Source of the DNA: Desulfobulbaceae bacterium UBA2775
Lineage (GTDB): Bacteria; Desulfobacterota; Desulfobulbia; Desulfobulbales; Desulfocapsaceae
Assembly: GCA_002352445.1 (NCBI GenBank)
Contig: DEIL01000267.1
Span: 1-17,922, forward strand
Reading direction: 5' to 3'
DNA: 17,922 nt
A program made the translations under genes and the position numbers. Shown one piece after another: positions 10,301-16,715 of this stretch. The first letter of the stretch is position 1. The number at the start of each line of letters is the position of its first letter. The notes beneath the pieces were generated by a model. It was not told where the DNA came from and made no database searches. It was given only the letters and a program-made list of their open reading frames with translations.

Positions 10301-10405
10301 TTTGAGCGGACGCACCAATTCAAAGGTCGGGTCAAAGGACTCGTCTATCTCCCAGGTCTCCTGGAATTCTTCTTCCTCTGCTAATTCCCATGTTTCAGTT
10401 GTCAT
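4301..10405 (-). CDS. Giant internal/ejection protein of the polyvalent type with GNAT-like and HELGH metallopeptidase-like domains, 2034 aa
   Basis: This protein occupies the T7 gp16 position, the largest internal core protein, ejected with DNA. Visible parts: a hydrophobic Gly/Ala-rich module (about residues 133-205), possibly membrane-active; a charged helical region (300-640); a GNAT-like fold (about 655-768, with VVNVFNNSEQRGAGAEAV and EYYERFGF); a basic low-complexity linker (772-845); and a zincin-like domain with HELGH (H877, E878, H881), where E922 or E929 could be the third ligand. Next come a long coiled-coil region (1030-1270) and a C-terminal module (about 1700-2034) with ADKLVRQTQP, a hydrophobic stretch at 1901-1916 and a basic end. 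No lytic transglycosylase motif is visible. The start overlaps the previous gene by 11 nt and lacks a strong Shine-Dalgarno, so coupling is likely. Assignment as a large polyvalent protein is by domain mix. Whether the enzymatic domains are active is unknown. Confidence 0.82.
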   Translation of the reverse strand: MTTETWELAEEEEFQETWEIDESFDPTFELVRPLKEGGKDLVRSAAWENKAWADKYQKDMAEMYSELKAEGTYSRSELEEIKRVFSELHDPFVNQRKPHEKSWHEKVIESETIKPDKAYLESRKHKSGFVRYGEDFVQMIPQALAQIVTTLIGGPASGMFFMGTQIAGGQYEKLIKEGVEPARAFKSSIAAGIMEAPLEAFGLGKALRFFKPGRTVTKVIKDVGSAMVAEFITEWFQKYPELITEVWAKTPGESIDQRFKKVIEGFWQATKEGWYEGSLAMWFGGLTSAGKMYADSKAQQSEDEQVKQIYESLPAQEKTAIDVKVGNMVEQGVSEEDALNESVKSHVHEKNINQNELIEKIKHIDEMVDIDTVVETVKRRIDLQKPIESESREQFFDSMKKRYSDEEVETQQDLFDGVARSWAERNGKSPEEFYTDVIGGFETGTAEQFQSAVMQAAKGAVDIDTILSAPDVVQILVDSAKNTRQITQFGYELGIKALDNDSLQVSMSEARETLNEEYEEAHKDNDHQKMLDLAAAKQSFREGLEIIDAIKNKTQNSAKTIAKKWLKGEIEFDEKLLYNELVQAYNKRKQEALGSEQLRKREKKRIEKEAPRDAEYQDSNEFSRKAVEEKSQEVKPQFVETDPSSFNKALDNTTRPDFLYRYSDEELSNFKTFTTEDGTVGYALTPENDVVNVFNNSEQRGAGAEAVIAAIVNGGETLDCYDGFLAEYYERFGFKEVKRDAWNDEYAPEKWDYDKFGEPDVVYMRYEGGTRNADDIRRHYESSRLQRKTTGDRRRTADPDRLDRKESTEKRLGLGEKEPGTSETLLGGSSKPRSVDEDDDILYQDSAPPRGAIENLHKNIPKIIHAFESADVSTPIHELGHIITDLLYQQKHADYYTLAEFAGVDPDRAEIGLSAWSKSEREKSAIAFEAYCMEGKAPTSRLQDVFKKMKEWLIDIYQSIQNLDIQLNDSVRSIFDRWVSTEIERQADPFADINEWIKAGDLEIDEQSKINEHEIRGIDPASVHEYDQIVVEARKRVLGSIAQKRKKDEKKLKAAFLKEAIDSIQNDGFYLMMDDLKASGGLKLSDLYDLYDKDHIRDLISRMPGLISENGLNADFFATQYNYYNTDELIQDILNHPTKKEAIQRYNDDLWMEYERGLDYENAESYQEIIDEEINILNQMLGKKKSKARKDLKKTIREQTGQIKDEDYRKLVQDFKHDEILARKAFREGKKEGALEKTLKLREQQRERVRKIRGNIKEQRKKTIIDNRMNRYMRSKSIPPEYREQITHFLQEYYYVPPSFQVTPEKNLEAFLEQRYENNEWTVDTIKDLLTMRPVQMRNIKGFRKPLTPDERQIVADIADMLAHMGRTEGKLIKAEKERELRSTIGEMTKRGYEVHGSAGISEDIETPSQRKMGWWQSMSQGSKEFLAQLRKAEFLFQWLDGWKDDGPNYQIFQWIKKAEDHEFKLGEDVWKKLRTAFKGFNRKWAFEKIRLPWMKKPLTKEEVVMVALNSGNEGNLKALRAGYGWEDQQIQEIVNTLNEDERQLVINIWNIIDELYPELNTVHKDLTGVDLKKVGGNYFPLIFDRELSFLVAKHASEKDMLDHSASAYTRPKVEAGHMKARKGGKLPPLLKFSTIAKHVTDVVHNISHQIPIRNAQQIIADKVYRHMVEGTIGKENYLQLMPWLKYVARPKPEPTCNLEKILGRIRRGTTVVALGAKFSVAAKQALSLTQTIKEVGLGRTLRAMSRFYAHPRKTAEFIKENSAMIRNRKRQWDRELAQFAREFDPTHRPGLETAREAFFGMIGFMDAVATMPTWLAGYQEGMDRYNNNQDKAVDHADKLVRQTQPAASPKDLAGIQRGGELKKLFTMFYTFFSVFQNQMMKTAQMYRLGNINTLQAMKAYWWILIFPSILGGIINRRRLPEDDEWWKDLVSYGTGGLPFVRDIVSGMIKDYGYTMSPAVGFGEEIKRLNKAIWAEEKELGKIIKPATKVIGYWWGLPSNQLIITVDGMIDLMTGETEDFSRLFFSEQKRSRRR
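7900..8091 (-). CDS. Candidate overprinted small gene nested in the giant ejection-protein gene, 63 aa
   Basis: A +1-frame reading inside the 2034-codon gene starts at ATG 8091, preceded by a perfect AAGGAGG (plus-strand 8100-8106) with an 8-nt spacer, and ends at TAG 7900-7902. The translation begins MPMTLEDITKVLGY and contains TEEELLTLIDWTEKRV, GLDWVKKNQ and LSWEEVL. It reads as a soluble, amphipathic, mostly helical protein. The host frame over the same bases (residues 772-835) is an Arg/Asp/Lys-rich linker with the look of unconstrained sequence. A second in-frame ATG lies two codons on (Met3). I do not recognise the family with certainty. It could be a true nested gene, a remnant of a formerly separate gene between two now-fused domains, or chance. 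The strong ribosome binding site is the main argument for expression. Confidence 0.5.
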   Translation of the reverse strand: MPMTLEDITKVLGYKERPPGTEEELLTLIDWTEKRVQKRGLDWVKKNQALLRLSWEEVLNLGL

Positions 10406-12197
10406 CTAGTAAATTATCTTTCGCGTAATATGTTATGGTTTCAGTTTTAGGATCATATACGAGCATGGCGCCTGAATTTAATTTCACCATACCTTTAACA
10501 ACGACTCTTTTTAATATAGCTTCCGGAACTGGTTTACCCTCCGGAGCATTGACCACCTGAATCTTTTCCGGATCGTATTGTGGAGGCGATGGAACATCAG
10601 GGACACCGGTAAAAGGATCATCAGCAAGTTGTGGGAGTTCTTTTTTCGGTGTCTCCTTTTTTTTCTTTTTTTCTTCTGTATGTTTTTCAGCTTCGATTTC
10701 AAGGGGTGTGGTTTTCTTTCCATCAACAAAAGGTATAAAATCATACCATTTCGGCACCAAAGTATCCTCGATGACTGAAGTCCCAATTTCCGCCACTTCC
10801 TGGTATGTAAGATGTCTTTTCTCTCCCGCCTTCTGAAGTTCAAGCTCCCGGATCTGGATGCCTTCGAGGATCATTGAGTTGAAAAGGGGTCTTAATTCCA
10901 GTACGGCTTCATCTCCCTGAAACTTTTTCGCAAATGCAAACTCAAGGTCCGTTATTGCAGTATTGTAATGTTGAGGAAACCCGACCGCCTTTTTGATTTG
11001 GGCATCCAGCGAGATCATATCTGCTGATGATAATCGGGATGAAAATTCTACAAGCTGAAAGGAGTCATTAAGATTGCCCTTGTATACCTCCACCAAAAGC
11101 GCATGTTTCAGAGCTTCATTTGACTTAACCTTTTTTCCATCTGCCCTGCTTTCCAACCCATTCTTGAAATGATAGAATTCCTGTTCAGTAATGCTTCCCT
11201 CTTTTCTTGCCTTATCCGCTTCAAACAATGCGTTGTTAAAGTATCCCTGGTTGAGCTGACCGAACATGGATTGATAAGCGTTATTCCTGTTTTCTTTTTT
11301 CTGCTCCTGCTCCCGTCGTCGAATTTCGTTGTATTCGTTTCTGAGCCGGGATTTCACATAGTCCCGGACCGCATAAGGTTGATCAGATGTGTCAGCGTAT
11401 TCCGCTGCCAATAAAAGATCATCCGGGTTCTGTTCAATTGCTTTCCTATAAAGAATGCTGGCCTGTATCTGGTTGTTTAATGTTTCGTGAGCCTGACTTG
11501 AAATATTTCCTTTATATTTGTCGAGGATCTTTAATGCTTCATCCGGGTTTTGTTCTTTAAGCTGGCCCACTGCGGCAATCACAAAATCATTGATCGTCTC
11601 GGATATAATATGTTCTGCCGGCTGCCCCTGGTTTGTCTGTTTGATCAGATCCACCTGGTCATCAACGGACATAGAGAAATCTTCAACCGTGAGGTTCGGA
11701 TTTGATCTTAATTCTTCGGTAATCCTGGCGTGCTCAGACTTTAGGGTATCAACTTTTATCTGCTGATGCTTTCGCGCCTGAAAACCGGCCAGCATACTGA
11801 CACCCTGTCTTTTAAGGCCTTCCGCCCGCTCAAGGTACATGGCCTGCTGTTCAGCATTAAGACCTTCGCCGGCTAATCTCGCAAGCTCATCATAATGACC
11901 CACACCGGTCTTGAACCATTCCGGAGTGTTGGCAAATACTTCTTTATGCTGGTTAATCTTGCCATCCGGAGCACTTTCAATGGTTCGAAACTTTGTCATT
12001 GCCTGGGCTACAGCCAGGACATTTCTTTCGTGATTGAGCCGTCTTCTTCTTTCCGTAAATATATTAAAAGACGTATCACCCAGTTTTTTGAGCTCATCCG
12101 CCACAGGATCCTGAATACTTCGCTTCGTATTATCCATTGGCATGTTGACCGCCGCGGGTGCGGATCGTCTTTGTTGGTATCCTGTAAAGTTCGGCAT
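10395..12197 (-). CDS. Internal virion protein (T7 gp15-like position), 600 aa
   Basis: This is a large, almost entirely helical, charged protein with no signal peptide or membrane segment. Its place between a small gp14-like protein and the giant ejection protein matches the second internal core protein of T7-like phages, which forms part of the periplasm-spanning ejection conduit. Visible features are an Arg-rich N-terminal helix (residues 48-60), TPR-like helical pairs (about 200-270, with NPDEALKILDKYKG), a basic coiled-coil (285-305, RRREQEQKKENR), a lysine-rich linker (505-520) and a compact C-terminal tail (545-600). The lysine linker is encoded by long A runs. The start directly follows the preceding stop (TAAATG) with only a weak GAAAGAAG upstream. 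The end overlaps the giant gene by 11 nt. The role is inferred from position and composition, since sequence similarity to T7 gp15 is not evident. Confidence 0.7.
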   Translation of the reverse strand: MPNFTGYQQRRSAPAAVNMPMDNTKRSIQDPVADELKKLGDTSFNIFTERRRRLNHERNVLAVAQAMTKFRTIESAPDGKINQHKEVFANTPEWFKTGVGHYDELARLAGEGLNAEQQAMYLERAEGLKRQGVSMLAGFQARKHQQIKVDTLKSEHARITEELRSNPNLTVEDFSMSVDDQVDLIKQTNQGQPAEHIISETINDFVIAAVGQLKEQNPDEALKILDKYKGNISSQAHETLNNQIQASILYRKAIEQNPDDLLLAAEYADTSDQPYAVRDYVKSRLRNEYNEIRRREQEQKKENRNNAYQSMFGQLNQGYFNNALFEADKARKEGSITEQEFYHFKNGLESRADGKKVKSNEALKHALLVEVYKGNLNDSFQLVEFSSRLSSADMISLDAQIKKAVGFPQHYNTAITDLEFAFAKKFQGDEAVLELRPLFNSMILEGIQIRELELQKAGEKRHLTYQEVAEIGTSVIEDTLVPKWYDFIPFVDGKKTTPLEIEAEKHTEEKKKKKETPKKELPQLADDPFTGVPDVPSPPQYDPEKIQVVNAPEGKPVPEAILKRVVVKGMVKLNSGAMLVYDPKTETITYYAKDNLLDDN

Positions 12198-12677
12198 TTA
12201 TCTTCTTTCCCACATTTCGTTTCCGGTTTGAAGCAGTGTTCTTGCCATGCCCAACCGTGACGACAGCTTTCTGTTTTTTGCGTCGAGCGTAGTAATTTTT
12301 GCCTTTTGCCTATATTGATCGGCTTTTCCCCGTGCCCTTTCTTCTGCCATGGTGCCTTCCATTTCGATTAACTGTGCATCGATCTCAGCTTGATATTCCG
12401 TGTCTGCCAGCGCGTCTACAGCACTTCCTTCCATAGTCACCCCGGAAGCCGCAATCCTGGCAACCTGAGCACCCTTGACCTGTCCGACCCTTCGACGATG
12501 TGTGCTTAATTCAAGGTCAGTTCTTTTCCGCTGATATTGAGCTTCAAACTCCGCTTTCTTTGCGTTGCTGGTATCGACGGCCGCATTATATTCTCCCACA
12601 TCTTCAGCATGTTTCATCTGGTGGTACTGAGCGTACAGACTTACCGCCGATGACGCTGCCTGTCCCATACTACCCAT
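12198..12677 (-). CDS. Small internal virion protein (T7 gp14-like), 159 aa
   Basis: The protein starts with a short Gly/Ala/Ser-rich stretch (MGSMGQAASSAVS), followed by long helices rich in Ala, Gln, Glu and Arg (residues 20-150). The segment QVARIAASGVTMEGSAVDAL (about 70-90) is typical of the smallest internal protein of podoviruses, which is ejected first and reaches the outer membrane. The start at 12677 is secure: GGAGGT (plus-strand 12684-12689) lies 6 nt upstream and the ATG overlaps the nozzle stop as TAATG. A longer reading from 12746 would only re-read the end of the nozzle gene and should be ignored. It is immediately followed by the 600-residue internal protein. Assignment is by position and style. 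Confidence 0.78.
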   Translation of the reverse strand: MGSMGQAASSAVSLYAQYHQMKHAEDVGEYNAAVDTSNAKKAEFEAQYQRKRTDLELSTHRRRVGQVKGAQVARIAASGVTMEGSAVDALADTEYQAEIDAQLIEMEGTMAEERARGKADQYRQKAKITTLDAKNRKLSSRLGMARTLLQTGNEMWERR

Positions 12678-15259
12678 TACGGCACCTCCAATACCGGCAC
12701 AATGGCAAGTACTGTAAGGGGCAAGGGCAGTTCCTGCCTGATGCAAATATTTCCATCATATTCAAAATCAGCATCAAAGCCTAACCGCCGTTCGCCTGTA
12801 AAAAGCGGCAGGGGTTCTCCCATAAGATCATCCGATGACCTCATAAATTCCTCACCCAGGCTGTCAAAGCTGTCCCCGTATTTAAAGCCCAGGGATTTAT
12901 GCAGGTTTACGGTTAAATCAATAATTCTCTTTTTCTTTCCTTTTATGGTTCCCTGTTCAGGACCCAATGTGATCGGCAGGGTTTGAACGTCGGTATTATA
13001 TTTAAGTCCGATGTGTGCTTTTCGGGTTCGACGTTCAAGAGTAATGGATCCGCTCGAAACTGTGAGTGGCGGATGGACACTGCCATCGGCCAATATCTGC
13101 ACCTCTCGACCTTCAAGATGATCAAGTCCGGAAATCGTCTGGGCCATCTGCTGTATCTTTCCGCCACCGGTGTAAACAGTGAACCCGGTGCCATCAATGT
13201 TATTTCCGTTCTCATCCTGCAGCTCAAAAGTATTGGCTGTTACATTGGCAATTTTATATGTGATTCCGTTTAATTCGGTCATGCTCTGGCTGATACCGGC
13301 CTGGGCATCCGCTTCCGGCATTCGATCGATATACCCATACTTACCGTTAGTTAAGCCGTGGCCAGTAGCGGTGATCACAACCGGATTCGCCTGCGTGGCT
13401 CCTTCAACGTCCATTTCATTATGGAACGTAAGCCCTGAGTCCACATAGAAAGCGTCCCTTGCAGTGTTGGAGGTAAAAGGCGGTGCCATCCGTTCTATAT
13501 ATCTTTTATAGGTTCCGTTTATGGCCCGCCTTACCGCCAGCCACAATTCATCATTCCCATCAATTCCCGGGATGGTCGCGATAGCCTCAACCTTGCCATC
13601 GGTAATATGCCTGTGCCAGCCCATGACTTCATGAGCTTTCATGTATGTAAGACCAAGCAAAACCCCATCATCCCGGACACTCCATACAATCCGGTGAGGC
13701 ATCTGCTGATATGTTAACTGCTTTAATGTATTGTTTTCGGTCAGGTGTGTAGCCAGTACCAGTAATTCTTCACTCTGATACCCGTCGGTTTCATAGGCAT
13801 ACACACACTCCATAAGGTTCTTACCGCCTCTCTGGACAAAAAGAATTGTGTTACCCACAACAACAGGTATGATGGGTTCAGAACCATATGCGGATTGTGG
13901 TTTGACATCTACTTTTGTGGGTGTAATCGGTTCGGAATCTGTAGCGCCGGACATGGCCCATTCTCCGCCTGCAGTACCGATGATCAGTTTTCGAAGGGAC
14001 ACCAGCCAGCGTCCAACATCGACCGTGTTGGACGCTAAAATAAACGTGCATGCGTCATCATCCTTAAGAGGATAACTGATGTTAAAGTTTTTAAACCCGG
14101 CTGACTGACTGAGAAATATGGCCTGTGGCTTATTCAGGGTACACATGGTGGCCAGGCGTTCCTCGTGAAACGTAATGCATGACGGATAATTGCCAGCGCC
14201 TTGAAATGGATTGCGATACGCCGGCGGCACATCATTCACGTTCGGAACAATGCTGCCGTCATCTTTGAATTGCTCAGTATCTGCCCGGGCCAGATAACCG
14301 TATGTACCCGCCTTTTCACGGTATACATAATAATGAGAGACTCCGGCCACTTTGTCCCAGGAAAGATTAACATAATTGCTGGCATTCAAAGCGGCTGCAG
14401 CGCTGATCCTGTGTATCTGTGTTGATTTACCGCCACTTGTATAAGCGGTATATGCTGTGCCATTAATCCCGGAGAGCTCATAGGTATTTGCTGTTTTATT
14501 TGCAGCCGTGTATTCATTGCCATTGAGCTCGGTCATGCCCAGCACATCCTCAATTAGAATAACCTCCCCATTTTCATAGGGATGACCATTATCGGTGATG
14601 ACAACGGGATTTGTCTGAGTAGCCCCCGAAATATTTCCGCTTTTGCCGCCAGGGTTACTTTCTTCATAGGTATCTGCATCGACAGCCGTGATTTTATACC
14701 TGTAATTCGTGCCTGTAGTTCCGGTTTGAGTAAGAGCAATGTTTTCAGGCGAGCCAGTCAACGGTCCGATTTCCAATGCCTGAATGTTCCAGGATGTGTG
14801 TCCGGATCGCGTCAGCTCTTGGATTGGCCAGTTGGGATGAACAAGAAACATGGTGTCTGCGGATTGGGTGTATTGAATCATTGGAAATTCATCCGCTTTC
14901 CACGGTATGACAACACCGCTCACACCGTTTACAAGTTCATAGGGACTACCCCCGTCATAGATTCGCCCGCCATCCATATAGAAACGAAGATATCCGTCAC
15001 CCCCCGGGGTTTCTCCCAATTCCAGCATGTAAGCTTGAGTCACTGAAAACTCGAAAGGTATCAATCTGACTTTCTTACCGGAATTTTTAGCTTCACCGAT
15101 AAATTCTAATCCCGGTCGCCGGGTCAGTCCGCCCTGGGGATACAGCACGGCATTGACCAGGGTTTTCAGACCTGATGAATACTTGGCAAGGTCCACCCGG
15201 CCGATCATGACCGGCGATAATTCACCGGCATTAAATGATTTTTGAATGGTTGTTGTCAT
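12677..15259 (-). CDS. Tail nozzle / tubular protein B-like (T7 gp12 position) with two FCCH-like inserts, 860 aa
   Basis: The N-terminus has the pattern of podovirus tail nozzle proteins (SFNAGELSPVMIGRVDLAKY, then NAVLYPQGGLTRRPGLEFIG), and the C-terminus ends with the usual PLPLTVLAIVP stretch. The protein would form the hexameric tube tip through which DNA leaves the capsid. Two related inserts begin GATQTNPVVITDNGH (residues about 212-285) and GATQANPVVITATGH (about 620-705). They match the E1 FCCH-like domain found in many phage tail proteins. A fibronectin-III-like region surrounds the first insert (about 172-210 and 286-345, with YVNLSWDKVAGVSHYYVYRE). The start overlaps the previous gene as ATGA, with a weak GCGAG before it, so coupling is likely. 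Family-level assignment is firm. The inserts may bind surface sugars or decorate the tube. Confidence 0.87.
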   Translation of the reverse strand: MTTTIQKSFNAGELSPVMIGRVDLAKYSSGLKTLVNAVLYPQGGLTRRPGLEFIGEAKNSGKKVRLIPFEFSVTQAYMLELGETPGGDGYLRFYMDGGRIYDGGSPYELVNGVSGVVIPWKADEFPMIQYTQSADTMFLVHPNWPIQELTRSGHTSWNIQALEIGPLTGSPENIALTQTGTTGTNYRYKITAVDADTYEESNPGGKSGNISGATQTNPVVITDNGHPYENGEVILIEDVLGMTELNGNEYTAANKTANTYELSGINGTAYTAYTSGGKSTQIHRISAAAALNASNYVNLSWDKVAGVSHYYVYREKAGTYGYLARADTEQFKDDGSIVPNVNDVPPAYRNPFQGAGNYPSCITFHEERLATMCTLNKPQAIFLSQSAGFKNFNISYPLKDDDACTFILASNTVDVGRWLVSLRKLIIGTAGGEWAMSGATDSEPITPTKVDVKPQSAYGSEPIIPVVVGNTILFVQRGGKNLMECVYAYETDGYQSEELLVLATHLTENNTLKQLTYQQMPHRIVWSVRDDGVLLGLTYMKAHEVMGWHRHITDGKVEAIATIPGIDGNDELWLAVRRAINGTYKRYIERMAPPFTSNTARDAFYVDSGLTFHNEMDVEGATQANPVVITATGHGLTNGKYGYIDRMPEADAQAGISQSMTELNGITYKIANVTANTFELQDENGNNIDGTGFTVYTGGGKIQQMAQTISGLDHLEGREVQILADGSVHPPLTVSSGSITLERRTRKAHIGLKYNTDVQTLPITLGPEQGTIKGKKKRIIDLTVNLHKSLGFKYGDSFDSLGEEFMRSSDDLMGEPLPLFTGERRLGFDADFEYDGNICIRQELPLPLTVLAIVPVLEVP

Positions 15260-15816
15260 TTTCTCGCTGATATAAAAGAATCTTCTTCTTCGGACCCTCG
15301 CATTGAAATATTTTCCTGAGATTGATCCACAGCTATAGCCTGTGGAAGCTCAAGATTATAAATCTCCAACATTAACTTTGGTAGATTGGATGATTTGGAT
15401 CCGGTTTTCCGAGTTGCGATCATTGACGCAAGTCGGTACGCTAAAACATTGACAAAATGAACTGGATATAATTCCGGATTTTCTACACTTTTAGTGTAGT
15501 GGAGAATACGGGAGGATTCATTCGTGTAGATCGCACCTCCGATGATTTCATATTCTGTTGATTCATCATCCATGCGTCTCGGATATAAACAATCGTTTGG
15601 AATCTGATACATGTAACTCCAAGCCGCCGTGTCCGGTTCCTGGGACAGCTGCGCCAGTTCTTTGATCTCATGTGCAAATTTCCATGTATGATCAATTAAA
15701 GTCGTATCCCTGGCCAAAGGCCACATGGCTTTGACCGCAAGATCCTCGTCCGGAGAAATGATTTGTTTTGCCCCAATAAGAGTTAATGAGGCATTTGATA
15801 TTTCTACCTGGTCCAT
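15256..15816 (-). CDS. Tail tube / adaptor protein (T7 gp11-like), 186 aa
   Basis: The sequence has the features of podovirus tail tubular protein A, the dodecameric adaptor between portal and nozzle: an N-terminal helical segment (NASLTLIGAKQI, residues 8-19), a W-rich turn (DHTWKFAHEIKEL), the central YMYQIPNDCLYPRR stretch (68-81), GGAIYTNESSRILHYTK (93-109) and a helix VNVLAYRLASMIA (122-134). The length of 186 residues is close to T7 gp11 (196). A GAAAGAG sits upstream of the ATG. It lies 13 nt after the small basic protein and overlaps the nozzle gene by 4 nt, exactly the gene 11-gene 12 order of T7-like phages. No anomalies are seen. Confidence 0.85.
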   Translation of the reverse strand: MDQVEISNASLTLIGAKQIISPDEDLAVKAMWPLARDTTLIDHTWKFAHEIKELAQLSQEPDTAAWSYMYQIPNDCLYPRRMDDESTEYEIIGGAIYTNESSRILHYTKSVENPELYPVHFVNVLAYRLASMIATRKTGSKSSNLPKLMLEIYNLELPQAIAVDQSQENISMRGSEEEDSFISARK

Positions 15817-15829
15817 GATTTACTCTTTC

Positions 15830-16144
15830 TTATTTTTCGGCATTCCCTCGAACAATTTCGAGTGCCTGAATTAAAGCCTGTTCCTTAGTCTGAGAGCGGT
15901 CTATCTTGATTTGGTATTTCTTCGCAATATAGTCCGCCAATTTATTCACATTCATTCCCTTCAATTGTTCTTCAAGGAGTGTTTGAGAATCAGTGTCTGT
16001 TTCCTTTTCAGGCTCTCCAAACAGCTCGAAATGATTGTTTGGTTCGTCCTCGGACACAACGATTCCGTCCTTATAGATGTATCTCCCATTGTAAATACAT
16101 GCGCGCTTTGCCTTCCATTTCTTCATCGATTTTTTCTTTGGCAT
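15830..16144 (-). CDS. Small basic protein with C-terminal helical (HeH/SAP-like) module, 104 aa
   Basis: The N-terminus is strongly basic (MPKKKSMKKWKAKR) and is followed by a short beta-like element (CIYNGRYIYKDGIVVSEDEP, residues 16-35), an acidic linker (43-60), and a C-terminal helical part (about 62-102, MNVNKLADYIAKKYQI) resembling small HeH/SAP/Rho-N-type nucleic-acid-binding modules. Its position between cement and tail adaptor suggests a head-completion or DNA-end role, but this is inference. I chose ATG 16144 because GGAG (16154-16157) lies 9 nt upstream. An in-frame ATG at 16159 would add five residues (MEKKT) but has no clear ribosome binding site and sits 5 nt from a hairpin. 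The function is not recognised with confidence. Confidence 0.72.
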   Translation of the reverse strand: MPKKKSMKKWKAKRACIYNGRYIYKDGIVVSEDEPNNHFELFGEPEKETDTDSQTLLEEQLKGMNVNKLADYIAKKYQIKIDRSQTKEQALIQALEIVRGNAEK

Positions 16145-16164
16145 TGTTTTTTTCTCCATAGATA

Positions 16165-16189
16165 TCCGGAGAGGGTTTTCCTCCCCGGA
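16165..16189 (-). promoter_or_regulatory. Intercistronic hairpin between cement gene and downstream tail genes
   Basis: The arms 16165-16174 and 16180-16189 form a 10-bp stem with a 5-nt loop. In minus-strand RNA the one imperfect pair is a G-U wobble, whereas in plus-strand RNA it is an A-C mismatch, so the structure suits the operon transcript. No U tract follows, so it is not a standard terminator. It may protect the 3' end of the capsid/cement message, pause RNA polymerase, or shield the ATG at 16159. Confidence 0.55.
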
Positions 16190-16212
16190 GATTTAAGGTT
16201 GAAATTCAGGAA

Positions 16213-16641
16213 TTATAACTGCCCGTACTGATTTGCGAACCCATGAATATTGTTTGTTTTGTCAAGTACGAGTCCGGCATCGATCTTGCCCGCGGTCATC
16301 GGCCCGGTTGCAACGGTAAAATACAGCCGGACAAACTCTTCCAGGTTGTCAGGCAGTGGCGGTAGGGGTATTTTATACCCTGCCTTAAGAGTGTCCTTAC
16401 TGATCGCACCGGTTTGATATACCGTTGTCGGGGAAGCAAAACCCTCGTTATCATCAGTTTCAATTCCGACGACAAGGGTTGCAGCTCCAACAGCCGCAAA
16501 GTCTTCCCCAATTTCCGCAAAGACCTCAACCGGCTCACCCTCGCCAAGCCTTCCCTCAACACTCTTGATCACATGATCAGACGGTGCAGAGACGGTGATT
16601 GCCTGGTTGTCTGAAAATTCAGTTTCATAATCCATCATCAT
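16213..16641 (-). CDS. Capsid cement/decoration protein, Bbp16 type, 142 aa
   Basis: This beta-rich protein directly downstream of the capsid gene matches the cement proteins of BPP-1-like podoviruses, which bind the outside of the shell and staple neighbouring capsomers. Visible stretches are the start MMMDYETEFSDNQAIT, the strand VEVFAEIGEDFAAVGAATLVVGIET (about residues 38-62), KDTLKAGYKIPLPPLPDN (82-99), LYFTVATGPMTAGKI (107-121) and the DAGLVLDK end strand. Length and order agree with the family. AAGGAG lies 9 nt before the first of three consecutive ATGs, so initiation at any of them changes only two residues. It is 74 nt downstream of the capsid gene, with a possible internal promoter in that gap. 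Confidence 0.82.
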   Translation of the reverse strand: MMMDYETEFSDNQAITVSAPSDHVIKSVEGRLGEGEPVEVFAEIGEDFAAVGAATLVVGIETDDNEGFASPTTVYQTGAISKDTLKAGYKIPLPPLPDNLEEFVRLYFTVATGPMTAGKIDAGLVLDKTNNIHGFANQYGQL

Positions 16642-16670
16642 GATATCTTTCTCCTTGATTAGAGTTGTTT

Positions 16671-16676
16671 ATTATA
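16671..16676 (-). promoter_or_regulatory. Possible -10 element before the cement gene
   Basis: A perfect TATAAT on the minus strand lies 30 nt before the cement ATG, in the only AT-rich gap of this part of the operon. No good -35 hexamer is found 16-18 nt upstream, so the call is weak. It would allow extra cement protein synthesis independent of capsid transcription. Confidence 0.22.
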
Positions 16677-16715
16677 AAACGCGATGAATACTATTTATCT
16701 ATTCCAAGCTAAGTA

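Noticed and set aside
12678..12746. 23-residue N-terminal extension of the 159-residue internal protein
   Set aside because: It overlaps the nozzle C-terminus. ATG 12677 has GGAGGT and a TAATG junction.
14582..15046. 154-codon plus-strand open frame opposite the nozzle gene
   Set aside because: Its product is Cys/Ser/Ile-rich with no domain, it has no ribosome binding site, and the minus strand encodes a clear nozzle protein.
15911..16231. 106-codon plus-strand open frame over the small basic protein and hairpin
   Set aside because: Low-complexity Phe/Leu/Cys-rich shadow of the minus-strand gene.
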